Below are positions 5,146 to 8,383 of a stretch of 8,383 nucleotides of DNA, in pieces. The stretch covers positions 1 through 8,383 of the forward strand of contig JACQIF010000021.1 of assembly GCA_016198635.1 (NCBI GenBank), written 5' to 3'. The position numbers and the translations under genes were made by a program. The stretch comes from Candidatus Aenigmatarchaeota archaeon. Lineage in GTDB: Archaea > Aenigmatarchaeota > Aenigmatarchaeia > PWEA01 > JACQIF01. The notes beneath the pieces are model-generated. The model ran no database searches. It saw only the letters and a program-made list of their open reading frames with translations, and was not told where the DNA came from. Position 1 is the stretch's first letter, and every line of letters starts with the position of its first letter.

Positions 5146-6267
5146 CGAACCTCTACGAGGGAGACCGGCAAACGGGTCTTTCAGCCCAGAACCCGTAATA
5201 ACGCACACAACGCTTCCGTCCAGCTTCATCTTGAGTGCGCCTGCGTATGACGCCGCAGCCCCGGGTTCGGCATAGATTCCTTCTTTCCCAAGGGCCTTCT
5301 GCGCCTTGAGAATCTGTGCATCCGTAACGGCCACGGCGCGCCCGCCAGTTTTCTTCAATGCGTGCAGAACCTCATGTCCGTAGTTCGGCATATCACGATC
5401 GATTGCAGAGGCAACAGTCTTCGGTCTCTTAACTTGTTCTATCACATCAGCGCCGCTCTCGAACGCTTTGACCAGCGGCGCACATCCCGCGGCTTGCACG
5501 ACGACGAGTTTTGGAACATGACGCGTCACTCCCAATGCACGCAACTCGGCGAACGCCTTGTATGTGGCGAACGCCAGCGTGCCCATTCCCACCGGAACCA
5601 CGATGTGATCGGGCACGTGCCAGTGAAGCTGATCTGCTATTTCAAACGCCACTGACTTCTGGCCTTCCAGACGGTACGCATAGTCACCGGCGAGATACGC
5701 TCCTTCACGCGCGAGCTCGAAAGTCTTCTCAAGAGTTTCGTTGTACGTGCGGCCGTAGCGCTTGACCTCCGCACCGTATGCCTTAATTTGATTAATCTTT
5801 ACTCCACTCGTTCGCGTGGGCAGCCACACTTCCACATTAATGCGTGCACGCGATGCGTACGCCGCGACAGACGCTCCCATGTTGCCTGTCGACGCGCAGA
5901 CGACGCTGTGCGCCCCTAGCTCTTTGGCGTGCGTAATCTCCACAGTCGAACCGCGGTCCTTGAACGAGCCCGTGGCGTTCGCTCCCTCATACTTAAACAA
6001 GACGTTCGCGTACGCTTTACTCTGCAGCAGCGGCGTGCCACCTTCTTCCATCGTTATCGCCCGTTCGCGCCGAACAGGATAGAACATCCAGTACTTCCAA
6101 TGGTGCGGGCGTGTGTGCGCGAACGCGAGAGAGCGCACGGCATTTTTCTGTGGCAAAGAGTCGTAAACTAATAACAACGAGCCGTTACATTTGATACAGC
6201 GGAATATTCTCGCAGATGGTTTGTAGCGGGCTTTGCACGAAAAACAGGACTGGTACTTGGCGAACAT
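5143..6267 (-). CDS. thrC: Threonine synthase-like PLP-dependent enzyme with N-terminal zinc ribbon
   Basis: A fold-type II PLP enzyme of 374 residues. The N-terminus has a zinc ribbon, C8-x2-C11 and C24-x2-C27, as in many archaeal threonine synthases. EGGTPLLQS (75-83) opens the catalytic domain. The PLP lysine is K103 in ATGSFKDRG. STGNMGASVAAYA (126-138) is the substrate-binding asparagine loop, VPVGMGTL (224-231) the phosphate-binding loop, and ITGSGLKD (357-364) the C-terminal cofactor contact. Threonine synthase turns O-phosphohomoserine into threonine and phosphate; a related activity such as cysteate synthase cannot be ruled out. The frame extends to a TTG at 6288, but a TATA-like box at 6288-6296 is centred 25 bp from the ATG at 6267, so I start there. 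No other threonine-pathway gene is present. The next gene in the operon is a Nudix hydrolase. Confidence 0.9.
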   Translation of the reverse strand: MFAKYQSCFSCKARYKPSARIFRCIKCNGSLLLVYDSLPQKNAVRSLAFAHTRPHHWKYWMFYPVRRERAITMEEGGTPLLQSKAYANVLFKYEGANATGSFKDRGSTVEITHAKELGAHSVVCASTGNMGASVAAYASRARINVEVWLPTRTSGVKINQIKAYGAEVKRYGRTYNETLEKTFELAREGAYLAGDYAYRLEGQKSVAFEIADQLHWHVPDHIVVPVGMGTLAFATYKAFAELRALGVTRHVPKLVVVQAAGCAPLVKAFESGADVIEQVKRPKTVASAIDRDMPNYGHEVLHALKKTGGRAVAVTDAQILKAQKALGKEGIYAEPGAAASYAGALKMKLDGSVVCVITGSGLKDPFAGLPRRGS

Positions 6268-6287
6268 GAAAAAGGTTCGTTGTTCCA

Positions 6288-6296
6288 ATATTTAAT
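6288..6296 (-). promoter_or_regulatory. TATA-like box of the thrC-Nudix operon
   Basis: ATTAAATAT on the minus strand is centred about 25 bp upstream of the ATG at 6267. It overlaps the alternative TTG start at 6288, which makes that upstream start unlikely because it would lie inside the promoter. Confidence 0.55.
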
Positions 6297-6309
6297 GGAA
6301 ATTTGCCAT

Positions 6310-6319
6310 CTTTAAATAG
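6310..6319 (+). promoter_or_regulatory. TATA box of the initiator tRNA gene
   Basis: CTTTAAATAG is centred about 29 bp upstream of the first tRNA nucleotide at 6344, so transcription would begin a few bases before the mature 5' end. It is back to back with the box of the divergent thrC operon. Confidence 0.6.
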
Positions 6320-6343
6320 ACTATGTCTCAAACTTGGGCTTAC

Positions 6344-6458
6344 AGCGGGGTGGAGCAGCCTGGAGGTCTGCCGTTTCGCATACACGATCCGGCGAAACAG
6401 CATGCTCGGCGGGCTCATAACCCGCAGGTCGTAAGTTCAAATCTTACCCCCGCTACCA
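6344..6458 (+). tRNA. Initiator tRNA-Met(CAU) with a D-loop insertion, CCA encoded
   Basis: All arms fold. The acceptor stem AGCGGGG (6344-6350) pairs with CCCCGCT (6448-6454). The D-stem GAGC (6353-6356) pairs with GCTC (6404-6407). The anticodon stem GCGGG (6409-6413) pairs with CCCGC (6421-6425) around loop CTCATAA, with anticodon CAT at 6416-6418. The variable loop is AGGTC; the T-stem GTAAG/CTTAC encloses TTCAAAT. The discriminator is A6455, followed by CCA. The A1-U72 pair and three G-C pairs at 29-31/39-41 mark it as the archaeal initiator, not the elongator. The D-loop starts normally (AGCCTGGA) but then carries about 40 extra bases before the 3' D-stem, forming their own hairpin. The likely explanation is an intron; the exact splice sites are uncertain. 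A second CCA follows the first, so the 3' end reads A-CCACCA. A TATA box lies about 29 bp upstream. Confidence 0.93.
6365..6403 (+). other. Probable D-loop intron (or giant D-loop) of tRNA-iMet
   Basis: The insert folds as TGC-C-GTTTCGC (6369-6379) with GCGAAAC-A-GCA (6392-6402): ten pairs interrupted by one C-A mismatch, with a 12-base loop. Removing 6365-6403 would leave an 8-base D-loop ending in the conserved A21 next to the D-stem. Boundaries are a best guess: I could not draw a canonical bulge-helix-bulge with two 3-nt bulges and a 4-bp central helix. Confidence 0.6.
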
Positions 6459-6469
6459 CCATCTATATT

Positions 6470-6709
6470 TCACAACTTATAAGAATCTAATTTACCGCTC
6501 AATCTGCCGAAGTATAATTTTACATGGTCCCCGACTTTTGGTTCATGTAGATTCTCCTCAAAGCAACTATTGAGTGTCCACTGCTTGCCTCTCCTATCCT
6601 CCACTCTCAAGACGTAGTGCGGATAGCAATAGCCGCCGAACGCTCTTTCTACAGCAGTTCTAGAAATTTCTTTAATCTCTGCGCGAACTGTTTTGTCTAT
6701 CAAAAACAT
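6470..6709 (-). CDS. Small protein of unknown function (79 aa), likely beta-rich
   Basis: A 79-residue protein with alternating hydrophobic strands: VRAEIKEIS (about 8-16), HYVLRVEDRRGKQWTLN with a tight turn (about 31-47), and VGDHVKLYFGRL near the C-terminus (about 59-70). The pattern G-D-x-V-K-L-Y-F looks like a small beta-barrel (OB or SH3-like), but I do not recognise a family. Two cysteines, in GGYCYPHY and NSCFEEN, do not form a metal motif. The frame runs up to a TTG at 6727, but the TATA-like box at 6730-6738 is centred 25 bp from the ATG at 6709, so that is the preferred start. The gene converges on the initiator tRNA, ending 11 bases past its CCA, and its codons are more A/T-rich than those of thrC or fibrillarin. 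Confidence 0.6.
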   Translation of the reverse strand: MFLIDKTVRAEIKEISRTAVERAFGGYCYPHYVLRVEDRRGKQWTLNSCFEENLHEPKVGDHVKLYFGRLSGKLDSYKL

Positions 6710-6729
6710 AATTAGGTTATACCGCAAAT

Positions 6730-6738
6730 CTATTTAAG
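6730..6738 (-). promoter_or_regulatory. TATA-like box of the 79-aa gene
   Basis: CTTAAATAG on the minus strand abuts the TAA stop of the fibrillarin gene (6739-6741) and is centred 25 bp from the ATG at 6709. It supports independent, leaderless transcription of the small gene. Confidence 0.5.
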
Positions 6739-7392
6739 TTATGATTTCTGCGCAACTATCATCGCATGCGCCTTTTCATACGGTTCGAGGTCGACTGTTT
6801 CCATAACAGCGTAGCCGGCATCCTTCAGCTTCTTCTCGCACTGTTTGTAGATCTTCTTCGGTTCTTCCGTGACGTCGATGCTCTGCGACTTTATCGCGAT
6901 TATTAGATAACCGCCTTCACGCAAGAAACGCTCGGAGTTACGCACGCCAATCTCGACTTGGTCCGGCTGGGCCACGTCCTCGTAGACGACATCGACGCGC
7001 CCAATCCATGGATAGTCCTGCGGCTTGCGCGCGTCCGCGAGTATCGGCACAAGGTTCTTGCGCTGCTCGGCAACGCGAACGAATTCGCGCATCACGCGCT
7101 CGGCGAACTCAACGCAGTATACCGTGCCCTTGGCAACGATGTCGGAAATGTGCGAAGGCGTCGTACCTGTCGAAGAACCGAGATACAGAACCGTGCTGCC
7201 TTCGGTGAACGGGAACGTCTTCAACCCGTTTTTTATGGCAGCAGCGAGCTTCGATTTTGTATGTACCCACTCCCGATACTCTGCGCTGCCTGCGTGAACG
7301 AGGCGTTCCGTGTAGACACGCTGCCCCGGACGCGAGTTGAGCGTCAGCAACATACCTTTCTGTGAAAAAACTCCTGGAAAAATCTCTTTCAT
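6739..7392 (-). CDS. flpA: Fibrillarin-like rRNA/tRNA 2'-O-methyltransferase
   Basis: The catalytic subunit of the archaeal C/D-box sRNP, which 2'-O-methylates rRNA and tRNA guided by box C/D RNAs together with Nop5 and L7Ae. From the chosen ATG it has 217 residues, slightly shorter than many archaeal homologues because the N-terminal strands are compact. Recognisable parts: EYREW (38-42), SKLAAAI (47-53), the SAM loop YLGSSTGTTPSH (70-81), VYCVEF (91-96), NLVPILADARKPQ (113-125), DVVYEDVAQP (134-143) and AIKSQSID (166-173). The K-D-K-H set of the family is present as K48, D139, K168 and H209. Nop5, often the neighbour, is not here. A GTG at 7404 is an alternative start; ATG 7392 has a CCTATAACA box centred 24 bp upstream and gives the family-like opening MKEIFPGVF. 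Confidence 0.94.
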   Translation of the reverse strand: MKEIFPGVFSQKGMLLTLNSRPGQRVYTERLVHAGSAEYREWVHTKSKLAAAIKNGLKTFPFTEGSTVLYLGSSTGTTPSHISDIVAKGTVYCVEFAERVMREFVRVAEQRKNLVPILADARKPQDYPWIGRVDVVYEDVAQPDQVEIGVRNSERFLREGGYLIIAIKSQSIDVTEEPKKIYKQCEKKLKDAGYAVMETVDLEPYEKAHAMIVAQKS

Positions 7393-7428
7393 CAATATTA
7401 CCACTGCGGTTGTTATAGGTGTATGGTA

Positions 7429-7435
7429 TTAAATA
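7429..7435. promoter_or_regulatory. Bidirectional TATA box between fibrillarin and the micro-ORFs
   Basis: TTAAATA is centred 26 bp upstream of the ATG at 7458 on the plus strand. Read as TATTTAA on the minus strand, it predicts a start near 7406 for fibrillarin, just before the GTG at 7404 and 14 bases before the ATG at 7392. A second minus-strand box, CCTATAACA at 7411-7419, would give a leaderless mRNA from 7392. Confidence 0.5.
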
Positions 7436-7457
7436 GGGGTTAAGATATTTCCGCAAT

Positions 7458-7559
7458 ATGAACGGTAAAGGAAATGGCTGGGATAAATTCTTGATATTCT
7501 ACATAAGAACTGTAATAGAGTCTAGAATAAGCGAATTGGAAAGAAAGGGGATTGTATGA
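7458..7559 (+). CDS. Micro-ORF, 33-aa peptide
   Basis: A 33-residue ORF, MNGKGNGWDKFLIFYIRTVI followed by ESRISELERKGIV, with an amphipathic helix-like middle part. It is short, but its ATG sits 26 bp downstream of a good TATA box, the same spacing seen for the well-supported genes of this window, and no other gene on the plus strand could use that promoter. The TGA stop overlaps an ATG in the next frame (ATGA at 7556-7559), the arrangement of coupled operon genes. After the TGA the same frame continues through a run of A and G into a membrane-helix sequence, so the stop may separate two coupled peptides or interrupt one 60-odd-residue protein. No homology is recognised. Confidence 0.42.
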   Translation: MNGKGNGWDKFLIFYIRTVIESRISELERKGIV

Positions 7560-7652
7560 ACTTTAAAAAAAGGGGGTTCGTTAACTGTCATGCTGGCCAT
7601 TGCAGTCTTGATAGTTCTCTACTTCCTCCTGAAGAGCTTCGGCTTATTCTAG
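7556..7652 (+). pseudogene. Single-TM mini-protein, apparently frameshifted at an A7G5 run
   Basis: The frame ending at TAG 7650-7652 encodes TVMLAIAVLIVLYFLLKSFG and two more residues, a clean membrane helix with a C-terminal lysine cap. Its nearest in-frame ATG (7590) gives only 20 residues. The ATG at 7556, which overlaps the previous stop as ATGA, begins MNFKK in another frame. It would join the membrane segment if the A7 run (7565-7571) had one A fewer, giving a 31-residue peptide opening MNFKKGGSLTVM. So the sequence shows either an indel (sequencing or real), a programmed +1 shift, or an unrelated short ORF. The basic KKGG before a hydrophobic stretch is reminiscent of pilin-type signal peptides, but that is only a resemblance. 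The 3' end overlaps the convergent LamG gene by 9 bases. Confidence 0.38.
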
Positions 7653-8383
7653 CGCTGCCTCGTATATCTCTTTTATCTGCTCGGCGCCCAGAGCAACCTT
7701 GTACAGAGCCACGTAGTCAAGCGCACCGTTGAACGCGCCGTCAGTGATGCCGTTCACGACAGTCGTTCCTTTGGTTCCTATTAGAACAGACGCCGTCGTA
7801 AAGGGAATCTGCCCGAAGTACTCGGATGACGCGGTGAGCTGTCCGTCTGTGTACATCTTTAGTTCCGCACCGTCTGCCGTGACTGCCACATGATGCCAGT
7901 CATTGCGCGTTATCGGGGTTCCTGTGATGATGGCACCAGAACCTCCTTGCACCCATATCCGGCCCACCGGCTTGTCAGTGGCAGAGTCTATCCACAGACC
8001 GTAAGAACCGTCTTTTATCAGAATGGTATCGTGGTCCGTACGTCCGCCTTTCATATTAATCCAGCCCTCGATCGTAAGCTGAGAGAATATGTCCAACGCG
8101 CCGGCAGGCGGGACGCTCACGTACGAAGCGTTGCCGTCCAGAGCCAACGCAGAGTTGAACTGCCCGGGGATGTACTCGGAGAACAATGCACGCTTTTCTG
8201 TATAGTGTTGTTTTACCTCCGCAGCGTTCAACGCGCGCGAGTGCACGACGACCTCGTCGATTGTGCCGTCGAAGAAGAGTGTCGACGCGTCTTCCGAACC
8301 GATGAAGACGTCTCCAGTGTTCTGGTCTATGGTGCCGGTAGCCGCAGTCCTGCCCTTTTCAACGCCGTCTACGTACACTATGA
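7644..8383 (-). CDS. LamG/concanavalin A-like repeat surface protein (5' end cut by window)
   Basis: The frame is open past the right edge; the GTG at 8378 lies inside a domain (I-V-Y-V-D-G-V-E-K-G) and is not the start. The visible 246 residues hold the end of one laminin-G-like jelly-roll domain, from YVDGVEKG through FDGTIDEVVVHSRALNAAEV, then a short linker, then a complete second domain starting near ALALDGNASYVSVP and running through LTIEGWINMKG, WHHVAVTADG, KMYTDGQL and GALDYVALYKVALGAEQI to the C-terminus. The FxGxIDxVxxxxRAL ending is the signature of the Laminin_G_3 type. Such domains bind carbohydrates or proteins on secreted or cell-surface proteins. The protein ends right after the domain with no membrane anchor or sorting tail, so any anchor or signal peptide must be N-terminal, outside the window. 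Substrate unknown. Confidence 0.88.
   Translation of the reverse strand, partial: IVYVDGVEKGRTAATGTIDQNTGDVFIGSEDASTLFFDGTIDEVVVHSRALNAAEVKQHYTEKRALFSEYIPGQFNSALALDGNASYVSVPPAGALDIFSQLTIEGWINMKGGRTDHDTILIKDGSYGLWIDSATDKPVGRIWVQGGSGAIITGTPITRNDWHHVAVTADGAELKMYTDGQLTASSEYFGQIPFTTASVLIGTKGTTVVNGITDGAFNGALDYVALYKVALGAEQIKEIYEAALE

Noticed and set aside
6365..6403. Canonical bulge-helix-bulge splice motif
   Set aside because: No choice of exon ends gave two 3-nt bulges around a 4-bp helix; only a TGC/GCA helix next to the main hairpin could be drawn, so exact splice sites are not claimed.
6958..7365. 135-aa frame on the plus strand
   Set aside because: Shadow of fibrillarin, whose motifs are unmistakable on the other strand.
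7458..7652. Selenocysteine or reassigned TGA joining the two micro-ORFs
   Set aside because: TGA ends the thrC and 79-aa genes normally and I see no SECIS-like element, so an indel or two separate peptides is more likely.
1..8383. CRISPR array, insertion sequence, integrase or toxin-antitoxin module
   Set aside because: No regular repeats with spacers, no transposase or recombinase motif, and no recognisable toxin or antitoxin pair was found on either strand.

Overview
The window reads as ordinary chromosomal DNA of an archaeon, probably a compact, small-genome lineage. Evidence: a fibrillarin-type 2'-O-methyltransferase, a HemK2-type release-factor methyltransferase, an initiator tRNA with the archaeal A1-U72 and GGG/CCC anticodon-stem signature and an encoded CCA, and AT-rich TATA-like boxes about 25 bp upstream of nearly every first-in-unit start codon. 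That spacing implies mostly leaderless mRNAs, and it lets several start codons be revised downstream of the longest possible ORF. Short intergenic spaces and overlapping convergent ends fit a DPANN-like genome, but I cannot name the lineage from sequence alone.

Layout from left to right. 1-459 (-): E1-like ThiF/MoeB adenylyltransferase, cut by the window edge. 512-808 (+): small membrane protein of unknown function, diverging from ThiF over one shared TATA box. 839-1957 (+): four CBS domains fused to an HPF/RaiA-like ribosome-binding domain. 1954-3306 (-): orphan P-loop ATPase with coiled-coil segments, convergent with the CBS gene and sharing a CTAG at the two stops. 3331-3912 (-): HemK2-like methyltransferase, directly upstream of the ATPase. 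3981-4154 (+): 57-residue zinc-ribbon protein, divergent from HemK2. 4250-4549 (-): three-helix membrane protein with a longer, structured leader. 4678-5130 (-) and 5143-6267 (-): Nudix (Ap4A hydrolase-like) gene behind a threonine synthase-like gene in one operon. 6344-6458 (+): initiator tRNA-Met(CAU) whose D-loop is interrupted by a roughly 40-nt hairpin insertion. 6470-6709 (-): small unknown protein. 6739-7392 (-): fibrillarin. 7458-7652 (+): a micro-ORF pair, the second a frameshifted single-TM peptide. 7644-8383 (-): surface-type LamG repeat protein, cut by the right edge.

Several genes concern translation: the initiator tRNA, the release-factor methyltransferase, fibrillarin, and a probable ribosome hibernation factor whose CBS domains could sense adenine nucleotides. 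A Nudix enzyme of the Ap4A type also fits nucleotide-stress physiology. These genes are not one operon, so a shared function is inference. The items I rate highest are the CBS-HPF fusion, the D-loop insertion in the initiator tRNA, the micro-ORF pair with an A7G5 run, and the uniform promoter-to-start spacing.
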